A DNA stretch of 64,000 nucleotides, taken from the NCBI GenBank assembly GCA_964036295.1, contig OZ038464.1, forward strand, positions 13,998,001 to 14,062,000, read 5' to 3'. Positions 22,747-34,510 of this stretch are shown piece by piece. Numbering within the stretch: the stretch's first letter is position 1; each line of letters opens with the position of its first letter. The notes beneath the pieces are model-generated. The model saw only the letters and a program-made list of their open reading frames with translations, made no database searches and had not been told where the DNA came from. The position numbers were made by a program, and so were the translations under genes. This DNA is from Plumapathes pennacea. Its lineage: Eukaryota; Cnidaria; Anthozoa; Antipatharia; Myriopathidae.

Positions 22747-23368
22747 TTAGGCCGCCCTTACTAATAGGAGCAACCAGCGTTCCTTAAAATTCCAAATGAA
22801 AGAAAAAATGCTCTTGTTGGCCTCCTTGGTATAGTTGTCTGGAACATCCAGAACGGAGGAGACATAAATAAGTTTAGACAGCGCCAAGGTCTTAACAATA
22901 GTTATTCTCCCTACAATAGACAGGTGTCTTGGAGACCAATGAGTAAGAACTTTCTGAAGTTTCAAAATGTGCTGGTCAAAGTTAATTTTGTTGGCGGAGC
23001 TGGGATCGTATGCGAACGCTATCCCAAGCGATATAATGTAATTCTGGGGCCATAATATTCCATAGGGGTTGACCATTCCTAGTCTTCTTTTATAGGGTCC
23101 AAGCCATAAACCCTCCGTTTTTCCTTTGTTAATTCTGAGGCCCGAAATAGTACTAAAATGATCGAGGAGGCGAAATAATACAATTGCTGAGTGATCATCA
23201 CGAACAAAGATTGTAGTATCGTCCGCATACATTGCTATTTTTGCAGTCTTATGCCTAATTTCAAGTCCTGCGATCTCTTTGCACGTCCTGATTTGAATGG
23301 CGAGAGGTTCTACTGCCAAAACAAAAAGTAACCCCGAGAGGGGACATCCCTGTCTGACTCCTCTCGTT
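22747..23368 (-). pseudogene. LINE ORF2 reverse transcriptase, C-terminal half
   Basis: Begins at RGVRQGCPLSGLLFVLAVEP, the conserved RT block before the catalytic motif. It contains IAMYADDTTIFV, the YADD active site, then GLRINKGKTEGLWLG and the thumb region ending WNFKERW. Separated from its N-terminal half by the nested element at 23369-24110. Confidence 0.85.
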
Positions 23369-24046
23369 TAATTATACTTCAGAAGCGCATAGTGCGAATT
23401 GCCAACAAGGAAGGTTATCTAGCTCACACAGACCCAATTTTTAAACAATCAAAAATCCTTAAACTCGAACAAATATATACATTTCAAGTCGGTCAATTTA
23501 TGTTTTTGTTTAAGAATCGGTTACTACCCCAGTGCTTTGATAATTGTTTTTCACTTTGTAATGAAACTCATAATTACAGCACAAGAAATGCCAGCTTGTT
23601 CCACCTTCCTTTTTGCAGAACTAACATCAGACAATTCTCTATTTATTACCAAGGCCCAAAAATATTTAACTCTTTAGCCATCGAAATTCGTAATTGTACA
23701 ACTATCTCAACCTTTAAAGCTAAGTTGAAGAATAGCATTCTCTGTTGAACAACTATCAATAAGCCATTTTCTCTACTACAATGTAACTATTTTTGCTTTA
23801 ACTGTATTTCTGTGTATACTTGCACTCCACTTGCACTTATATCTCTAATTTCTGAACTGCACTTCTGCACTTCTGCACTGCACTATATTATATATCCCAG
23901 TAACTTCAGAGGAAGCTCAAATGATATAAGCCTCCGGCTTTTTTTTTGAGCTCCCTCACCACACAATAATACAAAGAAAAAATATATATCAATACGTATA
24001 TGAATATATTAATTTTAGTAATATAACTGCGTATGGAAACAAAAAA

Positions 24047-24086
<40 letters not shown>

Positions 24087-24110
24087 ATAAATAGAATAAA
24101 CTAAAAACTT
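23369..24110 (+). mobile_element. Nested 5'-truncated LINE with (AAAT)n tail
   Basis: Interrupts the host RT between GFTSKF and RGVRQG, in the opposite orientation. It encodes about 118 codons on the plus strand (23392-23748) typical of the extreme C-terminus of CR1/jockey-type RTs: KEGYLAHTDPIF, LEQIYTFQVGQFMF, HNYSTRNAS, FSIYYQGPKIFNSLA. After a 3'UTR it ends in the microsatellite tail AATAAATAAATA (24044-24084), as CR1-like elements do. It is younger than the host LINE. Confidence 0.8.
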
Positions 24111-24119
24111 GGAAGTGAA

Positions 24120-24720
24120 ACCTTTGTTGATGACGCAGCTCGATATGTCAGTGTAAAATGTTTGGATCCATCTGCAGAAACTTGGCCCAAAATTCATTTT
24201 TCTGAACACGCTAAAGAGGTAGTTTCGTTCCAATGAGTCAAAAGCTTTTTCGAAATCAAGAAAGAATATCATTCCATGCTTATTCTCAGTTTCATGCGTT
24301 TCAATTATATCCGAGATTAGTTGTATGTTTTCTCCAATAAATCTACCTTTAACGTAGCCGGTTTGGTCAGGAGAAATTAAGAGCGGAAGCACCTTCTCTA
24401 GCCGTTTGGCGATACACTTTGTAGCCAGCTTGTAATCGACATTTAATAGAGAGATGGGACGCCAGGTTTTGAGGTTAAGAGGGTCTTCCTTCTTTTTGGG
24501 GATCAAGGAGATGATACCTTGCTTTTGTGAAATCGACAGTTCACCGGCTGTAACAGAAGCGTTAAGGCTTCAACCAGAGGACTCGAGATCTCGTTCCAGA
24601 AGTGTAGGTAGAATTCATCTGTTAACCCGTCTGTGCCCGGTGTTTTTTTTTTTTTTTTTTTTTTTTTGCGCATGATTTTAGCGCTGATAAGCACTCTTCT
24701 TCGGTTAGGAGACCTTCGCA
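24120..24720 (-). pseudogene. LINE ORF2 reverse transcriptase, N-terminal half
   Basis: Shows TPGTDGLTDEFY, then (frame change near 24506) NLKTWRPISLLNVDYKLATK, LISPDQTGYVKGRFIGENIQ and FLDFEKAFDSLERNYLF (RT motif A with its first aspartate). An A-tract on the minus strand (T-run 24642-24667) sits just before TPGTDG and breaks the frame. Confidence 0.8.
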
Positions 24721-26060
24721 TTTACTTTGTGAATCCTTGTCTAAGACAAGGATGTTTAATTTGCGATTCTAAGAAAGAAGTAGATGCCTCCGGCGATGGA
24801 ACATGTGAAGTATACAAGTCGTTATAAAAGTTCTTCATTTCGGTTCAAAAGACTTTAGGATCATCAGTAATGATACCGTTCGATAATTTGAGTTTTACGA
24901 TATGACGCTTATTATAACTTCTTTTTTCCATATTCAGAAAGTATTTGTTGCTTTTTTCTCCGAGTTCATACCACCTCGCTCTGCTTCTTACAATGGAACC
25001 TCTTGTGTTTTGAATAGCTATTTCGTCTAGCTTAATTCTTCCGATTCCTTAAAGAATGCGTCATTATTCGGGTCTTGGTCAATACGAACTTTTAGATGAT
25101 TTAACTTTTGGAGGAGATCTAATTCCTGTGTCCTCTTCTGTTTTGCTTTTTCTTTGGCGTATCGAACTGTGAAGGTACGGATTTCCATTTTAAGCATTTC
25201 CCAATATAATCTTTTATCAGGGGTGCTTTTGTGCTTTTCTCTGGCATATCTTATAATGAAGCATAACTTAGTGACAAAATCATTATCTTCCAAAAGTGAG
25301 TTGTTGAAACTCTAAAATCCTGGCCCTCTGTTCTCCTTTAATTATTCTTCGTGTCTAATTTTGATCGTTATGGGACAGTGGTCTGAATCATAATATGCTT
25401 TTATATCGGAACCTTGTACAGCGTGTAAAAGCTGATTTGAAATTAGCCAATGGTCTAATCTACATTTTATTTTTCCCGAGCTATCATTCCAGGTGAATCT
25501 TACTTCCGCTTGTTGTTTTCGCCAAACATCGACTAGATCGAGAGTGTTGCAAAGATTTTGAATCGCTTGAATGAGGTTTTTTTAACTTTCTACGCTCTTT
25601 CCGCCAAATTTATCAATAGCTGAGAGAGGACAGTTGAAATCTCCACCAATCAGGGTTTTATGGGCGGAGAATTGTCGTAGGGTTGGTAGCAGCTGGTTTA
25701 AAAAATGATTTGTTGATTTTGGTCATTTGGTGCATAGATGTTAACCAGGCATAATTCTTCTTGGTTGATGGTTGCATTTCGTGATCTGCCATTTTTATCT
25801 GTGATACTGTTGATGGAAATCACATCTAGGGTCGGCTTAAATAAAGTCATAACGCCTCTACTGTGTTTAGAACCGTGAGAAAACAGGATGGAACCTCCCC
25901 ACTCATTTCGCCATAAATTTTTCTATGCTTTCATCGCTGTAGGTTTCTTGCAGAAAAATAATGTCATACTTTCCTTGGTGAAGCCACCTGAACAATTTAC
26001 TTCTTTTAACTTGGTTGTTGAGACCTCTAATATTCATACTGGGAGTTTTTCAGGTGCACT
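24721..26060 (-). pseudogene. LINE ORF2 endonuclease and linker
   Basis: On the minus strand about 26040-25300 reads, with frame changes, as an exonuclease-endonuclease-phosphatase domain: MNIRGLNNQVKR, YDIIFLQETYS, WGGSILFSHGSKHSRGV, LCLVNIYAPNDQ, then pieces of the later motifs. The linker near 25293-25027 (EKHKSTPDKRLYWEMLKME) joins it to the RT. Several stops are present. Confidence 0.65.
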
Positions 26061-26271
26061 GAAGCCACGCATTGCAAAGCCGACTATTAGACTGTTCCAG
26101 CTTAGTTTCAGAAAAAAGCCTGCAAAAAGTAAGATGTAACACATACACATAGTACGGGACCACAAACAATGTAGACAGAATTTGCACATGATAAAACCTT
26201 AACAATTAAGGTTGTGTATAGAAGAGAATGCCAAAAATGTGCGAAAGGCAAATGAGTCGTAATTGCTCTCT

Positions 26272-27277
26272 TTAATTCCCCAAATGTGTTAGCGAGATGG
26301 AATTTATCGCGCGGGAAAACAAAAGGCAGAATTCACGATTTTGCGGTATGCCGTTATGATGGCCTCGACGGGGCTTGGCTCGAAAGAAAGTAGAATTATA
26401 ATTAAGATCATGAGGGCTGAAAATGCGCAATGGGGGCTGATTCATGGTTTTTCGGGCAAAAATCTTGCCGTCAGTAGTCCGTACACTGTGCCACAGCTTC
26501 TCTTTCTTGTGCTTCCACACATTAGCAAACAGCTGGCGGCGCCAGCGCGTCAAATTTTCGTTGATGTACACAACGCTGGTATTACTAAATACCTGCTTTA
26601 AATCCGTCCATTTCAAATGCTTTCGGGCTGCATGAGTTCCTTTTTAGGTTGATAAGATCTAAATCTGACTATCATAGGTCTCGGTTGACTACTGTTTTTA
26701 CCCTTTGGCAGCCTGTGGCAGATGTCGATGTCGTTGTTGGAGATTTTAACGTTGAGAATCTTCCCAAGCTTGATGATATGCTCGTTGATGTTCTCCTCGT
26801 CTTGTTCGGCAATGCCATGAATTTCTAGATTAAATTTGTGGGTATACTGCTCCAAATCGTCGATCTGATTGATTGCTGTATTTCAATCATCGCGAACGAA
26901 TCCTACCTCTTCTCTGTTGTCTGTAGCGGCTATTTTCAGCGAGGCGATTTCTTCCTTGAGCGCTTTGTTTTCTTGTTGGAGCGTTTCGATCTGGCTACCT
27001 TGAAATTCACGGACTGGGTAAGCTCGTTGTATAGCTTTCGTATTTCTTTGTTTTCTTCAAGGAGTTTGTCAGTGTTCGCTTGTACCTTGATGAGCGCTTT
27101 CCATATATCAGTCAGCTCGGGAACCTCGGTGAGTTCCTCGTGGTGACTGGCTTCTGCTTCGTCTTCGGCGCGTGTTTTACCAAGTTTCGCCGGTGGTTTC
27201 TCTAGTTCTGGGGAGCTTGTAGAGTTTCCCCTTTCGTTTCGTTTCCTTCTGTTGTTGGTCAAAGGTGTTCCACTCAT
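26272..27277 (-). pseudogene. LINE ORF1-like protein, frame-broken
   Basis: Starts at a genuine ATG (MSGTPLTNNRRKRNE) with a charged N-terminus and a coiled coil (IKVQANTDKLLEENKEIRKL). It resumes in another frame at 26855 with YTHKFNLEIHGIAEQDEENI and DIDICHRLPKGK, the RRM-like core of L1/Tx1 ORF1 proteins. The C-terminal domain follows (26616-26272, RWRRQLFANVWKHKKEKLW). Confidence 0.75.
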
Positions 27278-27299
27278 GTTTATTGGTTCGGCTTACCTT

Positions 27300-27500
27300 T
27301 TACATTCAGAATCGGGGAGACGAAGGCGGACTACAAAAATGCCAGACCGTTCGCCATGATGTTCAGCTGGTAGATACGGGAAGGTAGAAGCAGATTCCCA
27401 ACACGGCTCCGATTACGGCTGATTTTTGGCTCAAAAATAACGGTCGCTGCCATTGGACGGCCTCCGGCTCATTCTCAGCTAAAGTGACCAATCAATGTCT
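27300..27500 (-). repeat. Putative LINE 5'UTR, family shared with 36.84-36.95 kb
   Basis: Read on the minus strand, GGCAGCG(A)CCGTTATTTTT, GAGCCAAAA and GGAGCCGTGTTGGGAATCTG match 36855-36920 (+). The segment CCACTTTAGCT(A/G)AGAATGA also appears at about 30130-30155. Confidence 0.55.
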
Positions 27501-28496
27501 CACGACTTTGGTAACGAAAGAATTTTTTTCTGGATATGCTTTTTCAGGTTTCTACTTTCTTAATGAAGCTCAGCACTATAGCGAATAAATTAGTAAAAAT
27601 TGCCGGAGGCAAAACACCAATAATCTTGAACTATGGACCATCAAGTCACCCAGAGTAGGCGAAAAATCCCTGTCTCACCGACAGATTTTCATGGAAACAT
27701 CGTCAGTATCTTTTTTCATTCTGTGGACAGGAGGTAGTTTATATTTTCCCTGCCGGGCTCGTATGGCAATGGTTTGTTTCACGCTTGAAAATCACCGCTG
27801 AACATTTTATTTGCTGAAGCATGGACTGATATACACGTGTCTCACAATTTTGTAAAATACGTTACCATCGAATAGAGACATCAATATTATCGTTGTTTGT
27901 ACTGTCTCCTTTATCTTTCAAGTATTATATGGTTTATTGTTCACTTAGGTTTATTGCTCGTGGGCGTGGCCCGACGAGCTTTAAATCCGTGCGTTTTTCA
28001 TCGTCGTATTTTCTTCTGGGTTACGAATCAGCACACGCTGATTGGTTCATATTATCACGTGATTTGTGATGACGTTTTGTGAGCACATGACATGTCAAGG
28101 GCGCAGTTTCGCCATTTTAAAGAAGCGAGATGTGGGCGATGGATTTGTGCGTTGCTTGCCTAAGTTGGCTTTGTGGACTCTTGTATGGACCGCACATCTT
28201 ACTTACAAACGCATACGCCGGCAGTGTAAACTTGAGTTAACAACCTGAGCTTGCGTTACCGGCGTGCCCACATATTATTAGCATTAGCCATAGCTTGCCA
28301 TCAACACATCGGTATTTTACAATATCCTGTTGACAGCTTACTGCCAGTAGCATTATCTCTGCAGAACATGTTGGAATGCTTTTAGAACCTGATACACTCT
28401 GTATCACTTACGCATTGGCCCTTTTAGTTCAGCTTCAACCAGTCAGGAAGGCGAGAACATGGCCTCGCTACCTGTTTGCGTGAGTGAGAAACTCGA
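27501..28496. other. Non-coding, with dispersed repeat R2
   Basis: About 27965-28230 matches 44490-44720 (shared GATTGGTTCATATTATCA, GTGATTTGTGATGACGTT, TTACTTACAAACGCATACGC). No gene recognised. Confidence 0.45.
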
Positions 28497-29100
28497 CTCA
28501 ACACCGTTTGGCTTTGTGGAACATGCACGGATAAACTGGATTTCAGGGAACGATTTTGCTTGCGTTCTTAAGTTCACCGGCGGAAGCTTTGAGAATAGCC
28601 GTAAACAAATGTTTGTTGTGATGATTCGATTATGTGATGGATTCCGCTACGGGATTGCAGAACTCTGTCGCCGCTAATTATTTAGTCCCGATGGAACTTT
28701 CTGTGGCGAAACGAAATACTTTGAGAAGATACCAGGCCGAAAACGGACACCAGAGCTACGATGCCTGTTTAGCCGTAAACATTTTACACTGTACATGACG
28801 TTGCCTCATTTTTTTACTGTAGCTGGTTTGTACAGTTTTTTCGCCGAAAATATATCCTTTTGTGTGACGAAAACATCCATCCTCGTAGCTTAAAACTCCA
28901 CCAACGCGGCTTTGTGAGTACATTACATGTATCATACTGCGAGCCTGTGTCGTCAAAATTCTTCTCTTTATCGTAGAGTGCCTGTTGAAATGTTTCTTCA
29001 ATTCGATCATGTAGCCTATGTTTTTCAATGGTAACTGTGTGCCAGAAATGAAAAACACACCGAAATAGTCCTGAGCATTGAGTTTGTTAGTCACAAATGG
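28497..29100 (+). repeat. Dispersed repeat R1
   Basis: Matches 16383-16980: CAACACCGTTTGGCTTTGTG, GGAACATGCACGGATAAA, ATTATTTAGTCCCGATG. Its terminal block appears inverted at 29285-29375. Confidence 0.6.
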
Positions 29101-30114
29101 ACTGTACTCCGATACATGAGCCATATAGGTATGTGCCGTATACATTTTTGAAGTTAGGTCTGAAATAGGGTATAGAAAATCTGATATCTTGGTCTAAAAC
29201 GGGCTAAGAGTTTTCAGGACTGGGCGGCACACCCACCCAAATTTATGATGAGTACCCCCTCCCCCGTGGGGGACTGAAAATTTCTCTTGGGAATCTCGCT
29301 CTTGTCCCTACTTTAACTTTAGTTTCTTCTGGTCTCGACCCAACTCACGCCACGAGCTCACTGGCAACGCCAGTCTTGTTAAATATTACAACTGGTTCCA
29401 GTCATTTTTATACATTTTTTTATATTAGCGATTTTATAAGAGGTACTCAAACGTGACAATTTTTTTGTGTAACATACGTTACCATGTTTCTCTCAGATGG
29501 TTTGGCCAAAATTATTGAAAGAACTTGCCTTGACAAAAGGACCCAAGAGGGACACCAAAATGTGTACTACTCTGAAAATCGAAAGGTTAATATTCGACAG
29601 AGAGCGCGAACAAGGTGTTAAGTGTAACCTACGTTACCTGTAGCATACGTTATCAAAAATGAAAGTAGTTTTTAATGCGTTGAGCACGCGAAAGTTCACA
29701 ATTCTCTCTGCAGCTTGAATGGTTTCCGTGTTGCAATACCTCTCCAGTGTTTACTTCGCTGCTATCACTGTAATCGTGGCTTGTACAAGCTGTTTTGCTG
29801 AGAGCGAACATTTCTCTAAGGAGCTCTATTTTGATGAAACTAAATTCCCGATACCTGTTAAGTGTTTTTTCGGTGTTATTAAATGTTATTCAGTAATAAA
29901 AACTCATTTAAATATTAGAGTTGATTTGGAATCGGCGAAATGTAAAAATATCGCTCTAACAGTGCATTGAAATTTCATATATTGTCACATTTTGTTAGTA
30001 AAATTATGTTAAACAATTTGCTATCAGCGGCAAAGAGCAGTAACAATTGAACTGAGCTATAAAACAGCATTTTGAACGAATTTCGGCAAAATCCGCGATG
30101 ACCCGATTTTTAAT
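29101..30114. other. Non-coding stretch
   Basis: Contains the inverted R1 end at 29285-29375. The rest is A/T-rich, with a motif GT(A/G)ACATACGTTACC recurring around 29470 and 29640. No gene recognised. Confidence 0.4.
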
Positions 30115-30430
30115 TTTGACACGCCAATTGGCCACTTTAGCTAAGAATGAACCCTCCAGGCTATCGGTAGTTGACCAGCCATTACGTTTATGCCAATAAA
30201 ACGACGACTGCCTCTCTTCCCGAACTCTCAGCCGCCGTAAAACATCATTTGGAAGACGAAACAGACCATGATCGGTACACCGTGTGAGTCCAACCGTTTT
30301 TCCCATGAGCCCCTGCGCAAAAATTTCAAACTTCAACCCCTTTGGGGGACGGACGGTAGCCGTTTGACGTGACGACAATAAAGTCAAACCCCCTCCCAGT
30401 TCGGAGGAAATTGTTGAATCCTTTGTTTAT
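30115..30430 (-). repeat. Repeat R3, also at 36558-36845
   Basis: The two copies share about 290 bp on opposite strands at high similarity. In one frame both read KGLKFEIFAQ, KTVGLTRC, DHGLFRLPNDVLRRLRVR and ERQSSFY. The partner copy is directly followed by the LINE 5'UTR-type sequence, so this may be part of a LINE leader rather than a gene. Confidence 0.6.
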
Positions 30431-30446
30431 CTTTCATTGACCTTTA

Positions 30447-30868
30447 AAGTGCACATAAGCCCAAAAATGATATCTTTGCAATCGATTCTACATAAAGTAA
30501 ATAGTTGACTGTTAGAATATTTCTGTGTTTCAACATTGCGCCTATAAGTTATAGAGGTTTATATTTCGAATATGTAATGACGTGACGTCAAAGGAGTAAT
30601 AATTCCATGTTATTTCTTTCTCTTCGTGATTGGAACTGTTTTCAGATTCATACAAAATATTTGGTAAAATCATTTATACAAAATTCAAATGTAAGGTTTT
30701 GTATAATAAATTGTTCCTTCTTTGACGTCACGTCATTACCATATTCAAAATATAAACCTTTATAACTCAAAGGCGTAGCGTTAAAACGCAGACTTATTCT
30801 AATAATCAACATGTTTCCTTCATGTAGATTCGATTGTAAATATATCATTTTTGGGCTTATATGCACTT
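30447..30868. mobile_element. MITE with TA target duplication
   Basis: Long inverted terminal repeats, about 140 bp each: AAGTGCACATAAGCCCAAAA at the left, and its complement ending GGGCTTATATGCACTT at the right. Both are flanked by TA. This fits a Tc1/mariner-type non-autonomous element. The arms include a TGACGTCA-like site. Confidence 0.75.
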
Positions 30869-31042
30869 TAATTATGTGTACTGACTGCCCGAAATCTGCT
30901 CAAACTGTTCTGCTTCTGACGGTATATTCCAATAAACCGAGGGCTAAACTACAGAATACCCTGCACTTCCAGAAAGGCTGTCTGTGTATCCGGATACGCG
31001 GTGAAGTCAGACCAGCTGTCCCCCTAACATTTTGAAGTATTA

Positions 31043-32006
31043 TCCCCGAGCGAAGCGAGGGTAATAATCACGACACTAGTGCAGCAAATCGCCTTATATG
31101 AAGACTCCAAGCGTGTCGCCATCTCGAAATTTAATGTTCGTCAGTCTGTCATAGTCGACGACCTTTTAGGCCAGGTGCCTAAGCAACAATGACGTAATAA
31201 TTATCGATTAGCGTCTCCGCCAGTGTTTTTACTGACATTCGGAAGAAAAAGATTTGAACAAAGCAACAATATTGTACGTAACTGCGTTCACAAAAATGAA
31301 TTTGAAAACTGGAAAACTTGAAACACAACAGTCTCGCGAAGCTCGTCTTCAAAAGAGAAGGGAACAGGCACGGGCAAGGCAAAATCGTGAAACGATCGAA
31401 CAGCGCCAAATACGTCTAGAGAAAAGACGACAAACATGTTATAACCGACAGCATCATGAACGGAAGCGTGCCGAAGAAACGGCTCCGCAAAGGGAACAGC
31501 GCTTTAAAGCAAATCGGGAGCTTCAGACGCCGTTTTGTGTTAAACTCAAATACTTAATCAGAAAGGACAAGCAACAAAGGTCAGTCAGTGGAAATCGAAC
31601 AATCACCATGACAAATATATTCTATCCCGTATCTTGTGTAACTCGATCACTTCAAGAATGTATTAAAATCTGTATGCTGATCATTTTCCCTCGAAGTATT
31701 GCTTTAATACGCGTCTGTCGCCAGTTTCGGCTACCATATTCGCTCAGAGCAATCGGAACTTGGAGTCTTGAATGATTTAGTCAAATGTCTTATTTTTTCT
31801 TTCAAGACTAAAACTGTAACAAATGCTGTAATCAGAGGCGCGGTGATTGCAGCGAGAATCGTTCACAAGCCCTTTGAAGTATGACTAGGTCTGAAGCTCG
31901 TGTATAAGTTGAAGTAAACCGTTCAAGTTTTGCTTTGATTTTGGGAGAAATCATGCTGTTTTGAGCGAGTTCACATACAAAACAATTCGAGTTCATTAAA
32001 TATGCA
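31043..32006 (+). mobile_element. Helitron C, 3'-truncated
   Basis: Starts A|TCCCCGAGCGAAGCGAGGG and follows the Helitron E sequence through the coiled-coil coding piece (31294-31600). It breaks off after AAATATGCATG near 32008, where minisatellite-like sequence follows. No 3' hairpin remains. Confidence 0.75.
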
Positions 32007-32763
32007 TGGGGGAGGGGTGGTCTAATTCCACTCCCGTATTTATAGTCTGTTCGAAATATATCTTCGCAACAGTTCATTTAACTCAAACATTATATGCACA
32101 GACTATTTGGAATTATTATTGTTTCAGAAACTTGGTATCTTGGACCGAACTATACTAGAAATACAATAATCGCAGATATCCTCTCGCTCAGTAGTGGGTT
32201 TTCGGAAAGTGGGATTCTTGTTTATTTTTGGTTCGGAGATTATTTAAAAAAATTTTTGCAAACCACGGCTGCGTGGCGACGTCACCAGTCGGCCGCTAAA
32301 AAAATCTTTGTCGCACGGCAGTCTGGTTTAGTTCAGACAACGTGCACAGTCTGCAATTTTCGTAGACACTAAGCTGAACTTCAAAACTCGCTGAGAAAAC
32401 ATTTACACGATTTCTCCAGCCAATGCTTTATCCTAACCACATATGTGTATGTTTTTATTTTATTTTATTTTTTATTTTTTACTTTATAAGTTTAATACGC
32501 TTCTTCGAGTGTGACAAAATTTAGAGCCGTCAAAGCGAGTCGCTTGTTTACACGCTTTCGAAGTCTCGGGACCGTGTGAATTTTGGCAGGGATTCAATTT
32601 TGAACACAACAACTTTTCAAACTGCGTTTGACGATTTTAAAATCTTTGACAGAAAAAAGAAATCAAGTCACTAAATAATACAAGGTCCGATTGTATTGAG
32701 CGAGCAAACCCGGTCACTAAATAATACAAGGTCCGATTGTGTTGAGCAAGTATCTTACGGGGT
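32007..32763. other. Non-coding, with a Helitron 3' end fragment
   Basis: A minus-strand Helitron 3' terminus (CTAGAAATACAATAATCGCA) sits at 32155-32192, detached from any 5' end. Otherwise no gene. Confidence 0.5.
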
Positions 32764-32902
32764 CCCGCGGCTTATGGTAATTTGCGAAACGAAACAAACG
32801 AAACGAAACAACGAAACAACGAAACAAAAAGTGGTAATTTGCGAAACAACGAAACAAGATATGCTAATTTGCCAGACAGGCGGCAGGGGGGGATGGAAGC
32901 TT
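32764..32902 (+). repeat. Inverted repeat arm, left (GAAACAAC-rich)
   Basis: Built from GTAATTTGCGAAAC(GAAACAAC)n units, ending CAGGCGGCAGGGGGGGATGG. The reverse complement, with one extra unit, is at 35257-35427. The arms enclose about 2.35 kb. Confidence 0.75.
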
Positions 32903-33589
32903 CCGACAAACGTAAAGAACTCTCGATTGTCCCGTGGGACAGCGGCAGTTTCGTAATGTTTCGTAATGTTTCGTAATGCCTGTCTTATCGTCTCATCACC
33001 TGGATTCTGTTGACATTTGTTCATATCTCGCCGCGCTTTTCGCTTGGCCGAGGAGGCTGTTCAGAGAAGTGAAGAAGAACCAGGCCTGCTACCTCTCTAT
33101 AATTCTGCCATGACTTCAAACAAATCTTTGTTAAATTCCCGCCGTGCTCTTATTGCTCACTGAATGTAATTCGACCGGAAACATCTTGGGCACCATTCAA
33201 AACTGACTCGTTGTTTGTAACCGCCGCTATCAACACCTTCGTAAAAACCTTGAGATGTGGCCTGTCACCGCTTTCGATAATCGGCGATCAATCAAGGTGC
33301 CGGTGCATGTGTGTGTGTGTGGGGGGGGGGGGGGGGGGGGGGGAGGGGGAGGGGGAGGGGTGGGGATTGGACCTCTCCTAACGCTCACGTTAGTGCAGCG
33401 CTCATTTTAGTGCCTGGCTTTAGTTTGAGCCGTGGAACTTTGAAAGACATTGCGTAGTGAAACTAAACCTCACACGACGGGTATTGCACAAGAGCAAACA
33501 AATATGTTCTGATGAAACTCTGCTGGATGTCCGGCGAGCAAGTGGCGCGAAGTTGTTTTATACGAAAAGTCGCGTGGGAACCAATCAGT
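32903..33589. other. Non-coding, G-rich tract
   Basis: Contains (GT)n followed by a G-rich run at about 33307-33365. No gene recognised. Confidence 0.45.
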
Positions 33590-34510
33590 GGTAATTTCCG
33601 GCAATTCTACTTTTTTGTTGAAACTTTAATTTGGAATCACGAAAATAAAGGAAAAACCAATTCTTAGCGCTCTTCTTTCTTGGGAAAGTTAAAATACCCC
33701 AATTATTTTCTACTTCGTTGTATGCGGTCTGCAACGTAAATATTCTCGACCTTTTCTGAATAAAAATCTCGACCTTTTCTGTCGTTTGTCTGTCGGTTCG
33801 TGTCTCGGAACGAGCCTTTCTCATGCGGTCCCCACGTGACTTTTCGTATAAAACAACTTCGGGCCACTTGCTCGCCGGGTTTTGGCGCGACGACACGTGC
33901 ACGGCGAGATGCCTTTTGTAAAAGTTAAACGAAAGGGCAAACTGGTTAAGGTAAAAATATCAGACTTAACACTGAGTTAAAAGCATTTCAATGATCTTGT
34001 TGAATGCGATGAAAGGAGTTTACCTGGAAGATGAAATCGAAGGAGCGGTGATACTTAAAGATCATTGAAATGCTTTTAACTGTTAAATCTGATATTTTTA
34101 CCTTCACCAGTTTGCCCTTTCGTTTAACTTTTACAAAAGACATCTTGCCGTGCACGTGTCGTCGCGCCAAAACCCCGCGAGCAAGTGGCGCGAAGTTGTT
34201 TTTTTGTAAAGTCACGTGGGAACAGCATGAGAAAGGCTTGTTCCGAGACACGAACCGACAGACAAACGTGAGAAAATGTCTGAGATTTCCCCAAACTACT
34301 GGCCGGAACAAATCTCAGAAAAGATCGAGATTTTTATTCAGAAAGGTCGAGAATATTTACGTTGCAGACCGAATACAACGAAGTAGAAAATAATTCGGGT
34401 ATTTCAACTTTCCCAAGAAAGAATAGCGCTAAGAATTGGTTTTTCCTTTATTTTCGTGATTCCAAATTCGAGTTTCAACAAAAAAGTAGAATTGCCGGAA
34501 ATTGCCACTG
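33590..34510. repeat. Large imperfect palindrome enclosing a duplicated short exon
   Basis: The left arm (33590-34000) and right arm (34058-34510) are reverse complements with small indels, around a 57-bp loop. Each arm contains a short frame from ATG: MPFVKVKRKGKLVKVKIS (33909, +) and MSFVKVKRKGKLVKVKIS (about 34143, minus). The arms read divergently away from shared upstream sequence including CACGTGTCGTCGCG. The unit may be an inverted duplication of a promoter plus first exon, or a foldback transposon. Protein family not recognised. Confidence 0.7.

Larger units (their letters stand above)
21790..27300 (-). mobile_element. L1/Tx1-like LINE, degraded, with nested insertion
   Basis: Minus-strand order: ORF1-like protein (27277-26272, broken), AP-type endonuclease (about 26060-25300), reverse transcriptase (about 24720-24120 and 23368-22750) and a C-terminal domain ending in a CxxC...HxxxxC finger (22703-21825). 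This ORF1-EN-RT-zinc-finger order fits the L1/Tx1 group. It contains many frameshifts and stops, an expanded A-tract in the RT, and a 0.7-kb insertion at about 23369-24110. The target duplication was not identified. Confidence 0.85.

Noticed and set aside
33988-34311. Single 107-codon minus-strand gene across the palindrome loop
   Set aside because: Most of it is palindrome arm and loop; only the short M-x-FVKVKRKG segment is duplicated, so a longer protein is not supported.
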